DNA of 64,000 nucleotides from Microbacterium sp. zg-B96 (GCF_030246865.1 NZ_CP126738.1:682001-746000), one strand, 5' to 3'. Shown: positions 9,813-21,441, counted from the stretch's first letter. Translations and numbers: made by a program. The notes: generated by a model from the letters alone, not told the origin.

Positions 9813-9881
9813 CGGGCCGCGCACTTGCCCGGAGGGCCCGCTACGGCCCCCGCTCCCCACCGCACGACCCCACTAAGGACC

Positions 9882-11693
9882 ATGACCTCCTCGCCGCAGA
9901 GACTTTCCACCCCGCGGGCGCTCGCTCGCCTCATCCCGTTCGTCAAACCCGTGCTGCCCCGTTTGATCGGCGGCTGCATCGCCGCGTTCGGCGCGGCGAT
10001 GATGAGCCTGCTCATCCCGCTCGTCCTCGAGGCCGTCGTCGACGGGCCCATCGCCGACGGCGAGATTCCGCTCATCGTCTGGGCGGCTGTCGGCGTGCTC
10101 GTCCTGGGTGCGCTCGAGGCACTGTTCATCTACCTGCGCCGCGCGTTCGTGCTGACCCCGGCGACGGGCGTCGAGTACGAGATCCGGCAGCAGTTCTACC
10201 GGCGCCTGCAGCGCCTGCCGGTGTCGTTCCACGACCGCTGGCAATCAGGGCAGCTGCTCAGCCGCATGATGCAGGACATCAACCTCATCCGCCGCTGGCT
10301 CGCGTTCGGCGCGATCCTGCTGCTGGTGAACGTCCTGACCATCGTCATCGGCGCGGCCTTCCTCTTCCGCTGGCACTGGGCCCTGGGCACGACGTTCCTG
10401 GTCGTGTCGATCCCGCTGTGGTTCTTCGGCTACCGGTTCGAGCACAACTACGGCGTGCTCGCACGTCAGAGCCAGGACCAGGCCGGCGACCTGGCCACCT
10501 CGGTCGAGGAGAGCGTCCACGGCATCCGTGTGCTCAAGGCGTTCGGCCGCGGCAAGCACGCGCTGCAGAAGTTCCGCGCGCAGGTCGAGACGCTGCGAGG
10601 CACCGAACTGCGCAAGGCCCGCGAAGTGGGCGTGCTGTGGTTCTGGCTCGAAGTCGTGCCGATGATCGCGTTCGCGCTGTGCCTGCTGATCGGCATCTGG
10701 CTCGCCAGCACCGACCAGCTGACCGTCGGCGAGCTGTTCGCCTTCTTCGCGATGGCCACCGCGCTTCGCTGGCCGCTGGAGTCGCTCGGGTTCCTGTTCT
10801 CGTTCCTCATCGACGCCCGCACCGCCACCGACCGCGTCTTCGAGGTGCTCGATTCGGAGAACGCGATCGTGGACCCGGAGAACCCCAAGACCATCGAGAA
10901 TCCGCGCGGGGAGCTGGCCTTCCGTGGCGTGCACTTCCGGTATCAGGATGCCGGTGCCACCGAGCGCGACCTGCTGGACGGGGTCGACCTCGTGCTGGAG
11001 CCGGGGGAGACGATGGCCCTGGTGGGCCTCACCGGCTCGGGCAAGACCACCCTGACGACCCTCCCGGCGCGCCTGTACGACGTGACCGAGGGTGCCGTGG
11101 AACTGGACGGCGTCGATGTGCGCGACCTCACGCTCGAAGAGCTGCGCCGCCACGTCGCGATGGCGTTCGAGGATGCCACGTTGTTCTCGACCTCGGTGCG
11201 CGACAACGTGCTGCTGGGTCGCGACGGCCTGGATCCGCTGAGCCCCGAGGCGGATGCCGTGCTGGCAGAAGCCCTCGAGATCGCGCAGGCCCACTTCGTG
11301 TACGACCTCCCCGACGGTGCGGACACGCTCGTCGGCGAGGAGGGGCTGAGCCTGTCCGGTGGGCAGCGGCAGCGCCTCGCGCTCGCGCGCGCCGTTGCGG
11401 CCCGGCCGCGCGTGCTGGTGCTTGACGACCCGCTGTCGGCGCTGGACGTGGACACCGAGGCGCTGGTCGAGGCGGCGCTGCGCCGCGTGCTGGCCACCAC
11501 CACCGCGCTCATCGTGGCGCACCGGCCGTCGACGGTGGCCCTGGCCGACCGCGTCGCCGTGCTCGAGGCGGGGCGCATCACGGCCGTCGGCACCCACGCC
11601 GAGCTGCTGCGCACGAGCGAGCACTACCGGCATGTCATCTCGAGCTTCGAAGCCGAGGAACGCACCCAGCGCGAGACGGAGGTGAACCTGTGA
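9882..11693 (+). CDS. ABC exporter subunit with degenerate ATPase site (heterodimer half 1)
   Basis: 603 residues: a six-helix transmembrane domain (about 1-330) then a nucleotide-binding domain. Walker A GLTGSGKT is at 382-389 and the signature LSGGQ at 491-495. Walker B ends D515-D516 ([10 protein letters not shown]), so the catalytic glutamate is aspartate, and the Q-loop region reads [10 protein letters not shown] without the glutamine. This combination defines the degenerate half of a heterodimeric exporter. The next gene has the opposite set and overlaps by 4 nt. AAGGACC lies just before the ATG. The substrate is unknown, drug or lipid export being usual for the family. Confidence 0.9.
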   Translation: MTSSPQRLSTPRALARLIPFVKPVLPRLIGGCIAAFGAAMMSLLIPLVLEAVVDGPIADGEIPLIVWAAVGVLVLGALEALFIYLRRAFVLTPATGVEYEIRQQFYRRLQRLPVSFHDRWQSGQLLSRMMQDINLIRRWLAFGAILLLVNVLTIVIGAAFLFRWHWALGTTFLVVSIPLWFFGYRFEHNYGVLARQSQDQAGDLATSVEESVHGIRVLKAFGRGKHALQKFRAQVETLRGTELRKAREVGVLWFWLEVVPMIAFALCLLIGIWLASTDQLTVGELFAFFAMATALRWPLESLGFLFSFLIDARTATDRVFEVLDSENAIVDPENPKTIENPRGELAFRGVHFRYQDAGATERDLLDGVDLVLEPGETMALVGLTGSGKTTLTTLPARLYDVTEGAVELDGVDVRDLTLEELRRHVAMAFEDATLFSTSVRDNVLLGRDGLDPLSPEADAVLAEALEIAQAHFVYDLPDGADTLVGEEGLSLSGGQRQRLALARAVAARPRVLVLDDPLSALDVDTEALVEAALRRVLATTTALIVAHRPSTVALADRVAVLEAGRITAVGTHAELLRTSEHYRHVISSFEAEERTQRETEVNL

Positions 11694-13507
11694 GCGTCTC
11701 GACGGTTCAGGGAACCAGCGGCGAGGACCGCGACGACTACACCAAGACCGAGAGCCGCGCCATCCGGCGCCGGTCGCTGCACCTGCTCGGGTCCCTCGTG
11801 AGCCCGATGAAGGGGCTGCTGGTGCTGACGGCTGTCGTCGTCGTGGCCTCCACCGCACTGCGGGTGCTGGGACCTGCGCTGATCGCCTGGGGCATCAACG
11901 TGGCGCTTCCGCGCGCCGTGGACTACGCCGACTGGATGCCGGCGTTCGTGGTGACGGCGGTGTATCTGGTCACCGGCATCCTGGGCGCCGCCCTCATCGC
12001 CTGGTACGTCGGGTTGGCGGCACGGCTGACCCAGGCAGTGCTGATGGACCTGCGCACGCGGATCTTCCGCCACACGCAGCGGCTGAGCCTGGAGTTCCAC
12101 GAGAGCTACACGTCGGGGCGCATCATCTCGCGGCAGACCAGCGACCTGGAGTCGATCCGCGAGTTGCTCGACGGCGGGCTCAACCAGCTCGTGCAGGGGA
12201 GCCTGTACGGCATCTTCACGCTGGCGATGCTGTTCATCCTGGATTGGCAGTCCGGCGTCATCCTCGTGGTCATGGGCATTCCGCTGGCACTGCTGATGCG
12301 CTGGTTCTACATCCAGTCGCAGAAGGGATTCCGGCTGTCGCGGGTGGTCAGCGCGAAGCTCATCGTGCAGTTCGTGGAGACCATGACGGGCGTGCGGGCG
12401 GTCAAGGCCTTCCGCAAGGAGAAGCGCAACGACGCCGAGTTCGGGGAGATCTCGGGGGAGTACCGCCGGGTCAACCTCAAGCTCGTGCGGCTGTTCGGCG
12501 TGCTCGATCCCGGCCTCATCCTCATCTCGAACGTGACGATGGCCATCGTGCTGCTGTGGGGCGCGCTGCGCGTCGTGGACGGCACCTTCCTCATCGGCAG
12601 TCTGCTCGCGGCGGTGCTGTACATCCGCAACTTCTTCAGCCCGCTGGAGGAGATCGCGATGTTCCTGAACTCCTACCAGTCAGCCACCGCGGCGCTGGAG
12701 AAGGTGTCGGGCATGCTGGAGGAGGAGCCGACGGTTCCCGATCCGGCGGAGCCGGTGGACCTGTGGCACGCACGAGGTCACGTGCGCTTCGAGGACGTCG
12801 AGTTCGGCTACGCCTCGGGCCGGGTGATCCTGCCCGACTTCTCGCTGGACATCCCCGCGGGGCAGACCATCGCCCTGGTCGGCACGACCGGGGCGGGAAA
12901 GTCCACGCTGGCCAAGCTGGTGTCGCGTTTCTACGACCCGACGCGCGGCAGGGTGACCCTGGACGGGGTCGACCTGCGGTCGCTGCACCCGAAGGACCTG
13001 CGCCGCGCGATCGTCATGGTCACGCAGGAGGCGTACCTGTTCAGCGGCACGATCGCCGACAACATCGCACTGGGAAAGCCCGACGCGACGCTGGCGGAGA
13101 TCCAGGCCGCAGCGCGCGCGGTGGGGGCCGACACCTTCATCCAGGCGCTGCCGGACGGCTACAACACCGACGTGAACAAGCGCGGCGGTCGGGTCTCCGC
13201 CGGGCAGCGGCAGCTGATCTCGTTCGCGCGGGCGTTCCTGGCAGATCCCGCCGTGCTCATCCTGGATGAGGCGACGGCGTCGCTGGACATGCCCAGCGAG
13301 CGGATGATCCAGGACGCGCTGCAGACGCTGCTGGCCGACCGCACCGCGATCATCATCGCCCACCGCCTGTCGACGGTGGCGATCGCCGACCGGGTGCTCG
13401 TCATGGAGCACGGCCGCATCATCGAGGACGACGCCCCCGCCGCGCTCATCGCCGGCACCGGTAAGTTCTCGCAGCTGCACGCCGCCTGGCGCGAGTCGCT
13501 GGTGTGA
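11690..13507 (+). CDS. ABC exporter subunit with consensus Walker B (heterodimer half 2)
   Basis: 605 residues with the same architecture as its partner. Walker A GTTGAGKS is at 398-405, the Q-loop reads VTQEAYLF and Walker [11 protein letters not shown] keeps E527, but the signature is VSAGQ (502-506) rather than LSGGQ. Pairing this Walker A/B with the partner's LSGGQ gives one working site, and the partner's Asp Walker B with VSAGQ gives one dead site, as in TM287/288 and BmrCD-type exporters. The start is GTG overlapping the upstream TGA, with GGAGG before it. A strong hairpin follows the stop. Confidence 0.92.
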   Translation: MSVSTVQGTSGEDRDDYTKTESRAIRRRSLHLLGSLVSPMKGLLVLTAVVVVASTALRVLGPALIAWGINVALPRAVDYADWMPAFVVTAVYLVTGILGAALIAWYVGLAARLTQAVLMDLRTRIFRHTQRLSLEFHESYTSGRIISRQTSDLESIRELLDGGLNQLVQGSLYGIFTLAMLFILDWQSGVILVVMGIPLALLMRWFYIQSQKGFRLSRVVSAKLIVQFVETMTGVRAVKAFRKEKRNDAEFGEISGEYRRVNLKLVRLFGVLDPGLILISNVTMAIVLLWGALRVVDGTFLIGSLLAAVLYIRNFFSPLEEIAMFLNSYQSATAALEKVSGMLEEEPTVPDPAEPVDLWHARGHVRFEDVEFGYASGRVILPDFSLDIPAGQTIALVGTTGAGKSTLAKLVSRFYDPTRGRVTLDGVDLRSLHPKDLRRAIVMVTQEAYLFSGTIADNIALGKPDATLAEIQAAARAVGADTFIQALPDGYNTDVNKRGGRVSAGQRQLISFARAFLADPAVLILDEATASLDMPSERMIQDALQTLLADRTAIIIAHRLSTVAIADRVLVMEHGRIIEDDAPAALIAGTGKFSQLHAAWRESLV

Positions 13508-13511
13508 CGAC

Positions 13512-13551
13512 GGATGCCGCACCCCGCCCGAGACGGCGGGGTGCGGCATCC
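13512..13551. terminator. 17-bp perfect hairpin built from an inverted GGATGCC pair
   Basis: GGATGCCGCACCCCGCC (13512-13528), 6-nt loop CGAGAC, and its exact complement (13535-13551) lie between convergent stops. It serves both the exporter operon and the BadF gene. Confidence 0.85.
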
Positions 13552-13558
13552 ATCCGTC

Positions 13559-14497
13559 TCAGCCGGCGGAGGCCGCGTCCGAGACCGCGACGGCGGTGGC
13601 CAGCGGATGCCGCGCCGGCAGGTTCGCGAGGGCGGCGTCGCCGTCGATGCCCTGGCCCCGGGGCGCAACCAGGGCGATGTCCAGGTCGGCGTCCGTCAGT
13701 CGCCGCTGGAACGCCGCGCGCAGCGGCGCGGAGCGGAACACCCCACCCAGCGCGCACACCTGCAGCGTCCCGTCGTCGCCGCGGTGCACGCGGTGCAGCG
13801 CCGTGGTGACGCTGTGCGCCAGCTCGTCGGCGGCGCGGCGGGTGATGTCGGCGGCGACGGCGTCGTGGTCGGTGTGGGCGGCCACGGCTGCGGCGAACCC
13901 CGCGATCACGCTGACGCGGTCGTCGGCGGTCTGCAGCCGGATGTACGCCTCGGTGAGGTCGGGCCAGTGCTCCTGGGCGACCGCGCGCAGCGCCGTCGCC
14001 GGGCCCCGGCCGTCGAAGTCGCGCATGACGGCAGCCAGTGCCTCCCGGCCGATCCAGTAGCCGCTCCCGGCATCGCCGACGAGGTACCCCCAGCCGTCCA
14101 CCCTGGCCACCGCGTCGCCGCCGACGGCGAGGGTCACCACGCCGGTGCCGGCGGCCACCACGGCACCGCGGGCGTCACCGAGCGCGCCGAGGAACGAGGT
14201 GGTGGAGTCGTGCGCGAGGATCGTCCGGGCCACGGCGGTGCCGCGCAGCAGCTCGCGCAGCGCCCCGGCGTCGGTCTCGGCCGACGTGAGGCCCGACACC
14301 CCGGCGGCCACGACCGACACCGGTGCGCCGGCGCGGGTGATCGCGGCGTGCGCGACCTCCGCGAGCTGTGGCAGCAGCGAGGCATGCGTGCGGATGCCGG
14401 GGAAGACCTCGTCCTGCACGTCGCCGCCCCAGCGCACGCGGGTTTTGATGCTGGTCTGTCCTGCGTCGATGGCCAGGACGGCGTCGCCGGCGGTCAT
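13559..14497 (-). CDS. BadF/BadG-type ATPase, probable N-acetylglucosamine kinase
   Basis: 312 residues with the ASKHA fold: AIDAGQTSIKTRV near the N-terminus (phosphate-1), AAGTGVVTLAVGGD (adenosine) and GWGYLVGDAGSGYWIGREAL, a block typical of BadF/BadG proteins that act as eukaryote-type GlcNAc or glucosamine kinases. Length and motifs fit the kinase subgroup better than benzoyl-CoA reductase activators, and no anaerobic aromatic genes are present. The GlcNAc block 6 kb downstream gives an indirect context. The start ATG is chosen because residues upstream are not family-like. Substrate is inferred. Confidence 0.8.
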   Translation of the reverse strand: MTAGDAVLAIDAGQTSIKTRVRWGGDVQDEVFPGIRTHASLLPQLAEVAHAAITRAGAPVSVVAAGVSGLTSAETDAGALRELLRGTAVARTILAHDSTTSFLGALGDARGAVVAAGTGVVTLAVGGDAVARVDGWGYLVGDAGSGYWIGREALAAVMRDFDGRGPATALRAVAQEHWPDLTEAYIRLQTADDRVSVIAGFAAAVAAHTDHDAVAADITRRAADELAHSVTTALHRVHRGDDGTLQVCALGGVFRSAPLRAAFQRRLTDADLDIALVAPRGQGIDGDAALANLPARHPLATAVAVSDAASAG

Positions 14498-14650
14498 GAC
14501 ATCACCAGCGGGACGGTGACGGGGCCGATGTCGCGGTGAAGAAGAACGGGCACGGATTCGTTCTACACCGCATTGGTCGCGAAGCAGAGCACCGTCGCCG
14601 ATCTGCCGCGGTGCGCACCGCGCGGCAGGCGTCCGCACGCGCCCGGGGTA

Positions 14651-14664
14651 TCTTGATATCGAGA
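14651..14664. promoter_or_regulatory. palindromic operator-like site in the icd promoter
   Basis: TCTTGATATCGAGA is a near-perfect 14-bp dyad overlapping a possible -10 (TATCTT, 14649-14654), 30 nt before the icd ATG. The binding protein is unknown. The remainder of 14498-14693 shows no gene. Confidence 0.45.
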
Positions 14665-14693
14665 CAACGCCGCTCGCGAATGGAGACCCACGG

Positions 14694-16913
<2,220 letters not shown>

Positions 16914-16928
16914 CCCCCCCCAACCCGT

Positions 16929-16993
16929 GAGACCACACCTGGTCGCCGAGACCGTGGGAACTTCCCATCGTTTCGGCGACCAGGTGTCGTTTC
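16929..16993. repeat. imperfect palindrome, family II (copy 1), probable terminator
   Basis: Two 31-nt arms (16929-16959, 16963-16993) pair with about five mismatches around a 3-nt loop. The left arm begins GAGACCACACCTGGTCGCCG. The same sequence family recurs at 34060-34124. It separates convergent icd and the GNAT gene. Confidence 0.85.
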
Positions 16994-17042
16994 AGCGGAA
17001 GGGGAGCGGGGCGGGCGAGCGGCGGGGCGGGGCGAGGGCTCG

Positions 17043-17495
17043 CTAGAGGCGGACCTCGGCGACGACCTCGCCGTACTCGGTCTCGCCGACGGGGGTGAAG
17101 CCCACGCGGCGGAAGAAGGTGTCCGGGCCGCCCTCGCCTGCCTCGTAGATGGCGTTGACGTGGTCCATGCCGCGGCTGCGCGCCTCTTGGAGCAGCTGCT
17201 CGACGGCGAAACGTCCCACGCCGCGGCCCTGGTCGTCGGCATCGACGTTGATGCGCCACAGCACCGAGCGGAAGTGCTCCTGTGGTGCCTCGGGGTCGAA
17301 GTTCGCGCTGACGAACCCGACGACCTCATCCCCGTCGAGCACGACCCGCTGCCATGACGTGGAGGGGTTCACGACGGTCGCGGCGATCGCGTAGCTCTCC
17401 GGGGCGAGGAAGCGTTCCTGCCCGGGCTTGAGCGACATGTTGTTCACCGCGACGATCGTGGATGCCGACAGTTCTTCTACGCGCAGCTCAGCCAT
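17043..17495 (-). CDS. GNAT family N-acetyltransferase
   Basis: 150 residues. The acetyl-CoA binding loop appears as DDQGRGVGRFAVEQLL (the Q/R-x-x-G-x-G/A motif), preceded by beta strands VVGFVSANFD and LWRINVDADD and followed by the C-terminal FFRRVGFTPVGE found in most GNATs. TACCCT lies 6 nt before the chosen ATG, fitting a leaderless transcript and excluding the longer open frame. Substrate cannot be told from sequence. Confidence 0.82.
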   Translation of the reverse strand: MAELRVEELSASTIVAVNNMSLKPGQERFLAPESYAIAATVVNPSTSWQRVVLDGDEVVGFVSANFDPEAPQEHFRSVLWRINVDADDQGRGVGRFAVEQLLQEARSRGMDHVNAIYEAGEGGPDTFFRRVGFTPVGETEYGEVVAEVRL

Positions 17496-17558
17496 CCCCA
17501 CAGGGTAACGGGGTTTTCCAGCCGGTCGCACGAGCGGGCAGGACCCGTCATCGGGATT

Positions 17559-18545
17559 TCACACAACGGACGTCTGGGAGACCGGTTGCGTGGCCAGGAA
17601 CGCCGCCTGCGCGAACCACTGGTGCGCCTGGCCGCCCTCGTGCTGATTATGGGTGTACACCTCGATGCGCCTGTCGCCGGCGTAGTGGTTGAACGCCGCG
17701 TACACCGTGGACGGCGGGCACACCGGGTCCATCAGCGCGACGGAGAACAGCGCCGGCGCGGTGGCGCGCTTGGCGAAGTTGACGCCGTCGAAGTACGAGA
17801 GGGTGTCGAACACGCGGTCGTCGGCGCCGCGGTGCACCGACAGGTAGCGCACCACCTCCTGATAAGGGTCGCGATCGGTCAGGCCCACTGCCCGCTCGAA
17901 GTGGCACAGGAACGGCACGTCGGGCATGGCCGCCACGAGCCCTTCGGCAAGGCCGGCGGCGGCCAGCGTGATGCCGCCGCCCTGGCTGCCGCCGGCGACG
18001 GCGACGCGGGCGGGGTCGACCTCGGGCAGCGTCCGGACGGCGTCGATGGCGCGCACGGCGTCGGTGTAGACGCGGCGGTAGTAGTAGGTGTCGGGATCGT
18101 CGATGCCGCGCGTGAGGAAGCCGCTGGCCGAAGGGCCGGCTCCGTGCGGGTCGGGGGTGTCACCGCCGGATCCCCACGTGGAGCCCTGCCCGCGGGTGTC
18201 CATGAACAGGTGCGCATAGCCGGCGGCCGCCCAATCGCTGCGTTCGCCGGGCAGGCCCCGGCCGCCGCCGTAGCCGTTGAACTCCACGACGGCAGGCAGC
18301 GGCCCCGGCACCCCGCGCGGCAGCGTCAGCCACGCGCGCACCGGCTCGCCGGCGAACCCGGGGAAGGTGAGGTCGAACACGTCGAACACCGCGAACGGGG
18401 TGTCGACCTGCCGGCGCACCACCTCGCCGCCGGCGGCGCGGGACTCGGTGAGCGTGCGAGACCAGAACTCGTCGAAGTCGTCCGGCTCGCGCACGTCGGG
18501 GCGGTAGGCCGCCAGCTCGTCGGGGGTCAGGTCGAATCGTGGCAC
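17559..18545 (-). CDS. acetyl xylan esterase / cephalosporin-C deacetylase family hydrolase
   Basis: 328 residues, the usual AXE1 length. The alpha/beta-hydrolase triad is visible as Ser in GGSQGGGIT, Asp in ALMDPVCPP and His in HNQHEGG. The N-terminal DLTPDELAAYRP is typical of the carbohydrate esterase 7-like family, which removes acetyl groups from small acetylated sugars inside the cell; there is no signal peptide. GTG is chosen as start because TATCGT lies 7 nt upstream. It may connect with the amino-sugar block but is not in its operon. Confidence 0.85.
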   Translation of the reverse strand: MPRFDLTPDELAAYRPDVREPDDFDEFWSRTLTESRAAGGEVVRRQVDTPFAVFDVFDLTFPGFAGEPVRAWLTLPRGVPGPLPAVVEFNGYGGGRGLPGERSDWAAAGYAHLFMDTRGQGSTWGSGGDTPDPHGAGPSASGFLTRGIDDPDTYYYRRVYTDAVRAIDAVRTLPEVDPARVAVAGGSQGGGITLAAAGLAEGLVAAMPDVPFLCHFERAVGLTDRDPYQEVVRYLSVHRGADDRVFDTLSYFDGVNFAKRATAPALFSVALMDPVCPPSTVYAAFNHYAGDRRIEVYTHNQHEGGQAHQWFAQAAFLATQPVSQTSVV

Positions 18546-18573
18546 GATCGCCACGATAGGGGGTGGTGCGGCG

Positions 18574-20064
18574 TCAGTTGTGGATCGACACTTCGACGCC
18601 GGGTGCGGCCCAGTCGTACAGCTGCGCCGCACGCCACTCCGGCATCCCCACGCAGCCGTGGCTGCTGGGGCGGCCCCAGTTGCTGTGCCAGTACACGCCG
18701 TGGAAGGCCTGACCGCCGTTGAAGTACATCATCCACTTCACGTTGGGCTGCACGTACGGGCCGAGGTCTTCGCCGTTGGGCCCGCGGTAGGTGCCGTAGA
18801 GCGTCTGCATGGGGTACATGCTCTGGATCGTGTAGTTGCCGGTGTACGTCGGGGCGCCCTGCTTGCCCGTCGAGACCGACCACGAATCCACTGCGGCACC
18901 GTTCTCGTAAAGGGTGACCCGCTGCGCGCTGAGGTTGACGTCGATCGTGCGCTCCAGAGCGGTGGTCTGGAACTGGGTCTCGACGACGGGGAGCGGGTAC
19001 ACCGCGTTGCCGGTGCTCAGCTGCTCGGCGAAGCCCGCGGCGATGCCGTCGGTCGATTCCAGCGCTCGCCCTGCCTGGCCGGACTGGATGTCGTAGAGAT
19101 GCTCGCCTGCCGTGTTGGTGATGACGGTGGCATTCACCGCGTCGCGCGCGACCAGGGCCGGCAGAGTGTCGACGACCGGCTGAATCGCGGCGGGGTCCGC
19201 CGTGAACTCGAACGTGCCGTCCTCGGTGGTGCTGAGGGTGATCCAGGATGCCAGCACGGCACGGTCCACCGGCACGGTGCGCTCTTCGCCGATGTAGAAG
19301 CCGGCGGAGTCGAGCATCGCGTTCAGCACGTCGGCGCTGGACTGGGCGGAGTCGGTGGTCGTGTTCGCCGGGATCGGTGCGAGCGCCGGGTCGTCGAGCA
19401 CGACGGTGGCGGCACCGTCGTTGAACGCCTGCTGCAGCCCGGCCTCGACAGCGGCCGGATCCACACCCGAGCCGTCGACGGCGGGCGTGACGACGTACGT
19501 CTGCGTGCCGGCGTCGAAGGCGAGCATGGCGTCGGTCGGAGCCGTGTACAGGCTGGGCGCGGCCTCGCGGAGGATCTCCGCGGTGAGCTGCGCGTCGATC
19601 GTGATGGGCGCCGAGATCGGGTCACCGAACCACTGCGTCACGTTCCACGCCGGCCGCGTCTCGAAGGCCGACTCGGCGATCGCGCGCACATCGAGTTCGG
19701 CGCCGAGGTCGGCGGAGCTGACCGCGTCACCGTCGCCGACGACGAGTTCGGTGTTCTGCAGACGTTCGGAGATCGCGTCGCTGGCGGCGCCGGGGGTGAG
19801 CAACCCCACCGAGACCCCGGCCACCGTGGTGCCGGGTGCGATGAGCATGAGGGATGCGGCGCCGGCACCGAGCGCGGCGACCGCGACGGGGATGCCGATC
19901 CACAGCGCCAGACGGCGCTTCTTGCGGGGCGGTTCTGCGGACGCCCACTTCACCTCGGTAGTGCCGGCTTCGTCGCCCCCGGCGCCCAGCGCCAGGGTCG
20001 GGGCGTCGTCGGTTGCGACGGCGCCCGTTTCGTCGGCCTCTGGCCTGGTGACTACGTCCGTCAC
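18574..20064 (-). CDS. L,D-transpeptidase (YkuD) with N-terminal membrane anchor
   Basis: 496 residues from a GTG start preceded by GGGGGGTGG; an ATG at 20106 would add 14 residues and lacks a good site. An acidic cytoplasmic head ends in PRKKRR, followed by one transmembrane helix (LWIGIPVAVAALGAGAASLM). About 250 residues of tandem peptidoglycan-binding (PF12229-like) repeats come next, then a YkuD domain with the catalytic signature H469-G470-C471 (SSHGCVG). The enzyme crosslinks peptidoglycan stems (3-3 bonds) or attaches proteins on the outer face of the membrane. All catalytic residues are intact. Confidence 0.9.
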   Translation of the reverse strand: MTDVVTRPEADETGAVATDDAPTLALGAGGDEAGTTEVKWASAEPPRKKRRLALWIGIPVAVAALGAGAASLMLIAPGTTVAGVSVGLLTPGAASDAISERLQNTELVVGDGDAVSSADLGAELDVRAIAESAFETRPAWNVTQWFGDPISAPITIDAQLTAEILREAAPSLYTAPTDAMLAFDAGTQTYVVTPAVDGSGVDPAAVEAGLQQAFNDGAATVVLDDPALAPIPANTTTDSAQSSADVLNAMLDSAGFYIGEERTVPVDRAVLASWITLSTTEDGTFEFTADPAAIQPVVDTLPALVARDAVNATVITNTAGEHLYDIQSGQAGRALESTDGIAAGFAEQLSTGNAVYPLPVVETQFQTTALERTIDVNLSAQRVTLYENGAAVDSWSVSTGKQGAPTYTGNYTIQSMYPMQTLYGTYRGPNGEDLGPYVQPNVKWMMYFNGGQAFHGVYWHSNWGRPSSHGCVGMPEWRAAQLYDWAAPGVEVSIHN

Positions 20065-20246
20065 ATTCCACCCCCCGGGTTGCGTGATCCGATACGTCCT
20101 CCCCATGGTAAGGGACGTTCGACACGCCGAGGCAACGGAAGCATCACGGTCCGAGACCCACGAACCTCGCCGACGTCGCCTCGATTCAGGTCACAGTTTT
20201 GTAAAGAGTCCTCCCAGATTACGCAACCGATCTTGTGGCGCGATAA

Positions 20247-20263
20247 TTCGTAAGCTCTACTAA
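20247..20263. promoter_or_regulatory. ROK-type operator overlapping a -10 box
   Basis: TTCGTAAGCTCTACTAA has the TT-x-GTA...TAC-x-AA dyad typical of ROK/NagC-like operators and covers TAAGCT (20251-20256), a plausible -10 for the ATG at 20269. This suggests autoregulation of the repressor and its downstream transport operon. The rest of 20065-20246 is AT-richer and holds promoter sequence but no gene. Confidence 0.55.
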
Positions 20264-20268
20264 CAAAC

Positions 20269-21441
20269 ATGGCCGGCATTGACGCCCCGCGCTCCGCATC
20301 CGCCGAGACTGCCGTGCGCGGATTCGGTGCCAGCCGTGTGCTGCGCGCAGGTGGCAAGGTGCTCCCCGAGCACGCCCGCGCACACAACCGGTCCCTCGTG
20401 CTGCAGACGCTGTTCCACGGCGGCGCGATGAGCCGTGCCGACCTCGCCCGCGAGACCGCGCTGACCCGCGTGACGATCTCCGACCTCGTCGCCGAGCTGA
20501 TGGGCGACGGGTTCGTCGCCGAACGGGGCATGCGGGAAGCGTCGGGGCCGGGTAAGCCGGGGATGCTCGTCGATCTCGACCGGGAGGGCCACCGCATCGT
20601 CGGGATCGACCTGTCCGGCAGCGACCGCATTCTCGGGGCGGTGCTCACCCTCGGCGGCGAGATCGTCGTGCGGCGGGAGATCCCGATGCCGGCAGGCGCC
20701 GCGGTCCTTCCCGCGGTCCTCGCCTTCGCCCGCGAACTCGTCGCTGATTCGCACGCGCCGGTGCTCGGCGTCGGCATCGGAACCCCAGGCATCGTCAATG
20801 ATGCGGGGGTGGTGCTGACGGCGCCGAGCCTCGGCTGGTCGGGGCTCGAACTGCAACGGATCGTCTCGACCGAGCTCGCCCTCCCGGCGCTGGTCGCCAA
20901 CGACGCCAACGCCGCTGTGCTGGCTGAATACACGTTCGGCGGGTCAGGCGAAGACGTGCTGCTGGTGAAGGTCGACCGTGGCGTCGGCTCGGGGCTGCTC
21001 GCCGGCGGGCAGCCGATGCGCGGCGGCCGCTTCGCGGCAGGTGAGATCGGGCACGTCACGGTCGGCACCGACGGCGGACCGGTGTGTGCGTGCGGCAAGG
21101 TCGGATGCCTGGAGGCATGGCTGTCCGCTCCCGCGTTGATCGCGCGGCTCGCCGCCGCCGGCGTCGCAGACCGCGACGGCATCCTGCGCGACGCCGGCGA
21201 GCGCCTGGGCATCGCCCTGGCGCCGGTCGTCGGCGCGCTGGACCTGTCGGAGATCGTGCTCTCCGGCCCCACTGAACTTCTCGACGGCCCGCTCGCGGAG
21301 CAGGCCGCCGAGACGCTGCGCGCCCGCACACTCGCCGAGTTCCACGACGGGCTGCAGGTGCGGATGACGGCCCAAGGCGAGGACATCGTCCTGCGCGGAG
21401 CCGCCGTCATGGTCCTGTCGGGGCAACTGGGAGTCTCCTGA
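20269..21441 (+). CDS. ROK family transcriptional repressor
   Basis: 390 residues. A winged HTH at about 45-85 (MSRADLARETALTRVTISDLV) precedes a ROK sugar-sensing domain with VGIDLSGSDRILGAVL and VGIGTPGIVNDAG. The zinc motif CACGKVGCLEAW is complete. The ATP-site glycines are partly altered, as usual in ROK regulators that bind but do not phosphorylate sugar. It heads the sugar uptake operon with only 57 nt to the binding-protein gene, and its likely operator overlaps its own promoter. The effector is probably GlcNAc or GlcNAc-6-P, judged from context. Confidence 0.88.
   Translation: MAGIDAPRSASAETAVRGFGASRVLRAGGKVLPEHARAHNRSLVLQTLFHGGAMSRADLARETALTRVTISDLVAELMGDGFVAERGMREASGPGKPGMLVDLDREGHRIVGIDLSGSDRILGAVLTLGGEIVVRREIPMPAGAAVLPAVLAFARELVADSHAPVLGVGIGTPGIVNDAGVVLTAPSLGWSGLELQRIVSTELALPALVANDANAAVLAEYTFGGSGEDVLLVKVDRGVGSGLLAGGQPMRGGRFAAGEIGHVTVGTDGGPVCACGKVGCLEAWLSAPALIARLAAAGVADRDGILRDAGERLGIALAPVVGALDLSEIVLSGPTELLDGPLAEQAAETLRARTLAEFHDGLQVRMTAQGEDIVLRGAAVMVLSGQLGVS

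Noticed and set aside
9424..9876. 150-codon plus-strand protein through the GC-rich tract
   Set aside because: Its sequence is only Ala/Pro/Arg/His low complexity created by the CCACCG repeats, has no ribosome site, and conflicts with the better-initiated 26-codon ORF.
20104..20106. ATG as start of the L,D-transpeptidase
   Set aside because: No Shine-Dalgarno or -10 at a usable distance; the GTG at 20064 follows GGGGGGTGG. Not fully excluded.
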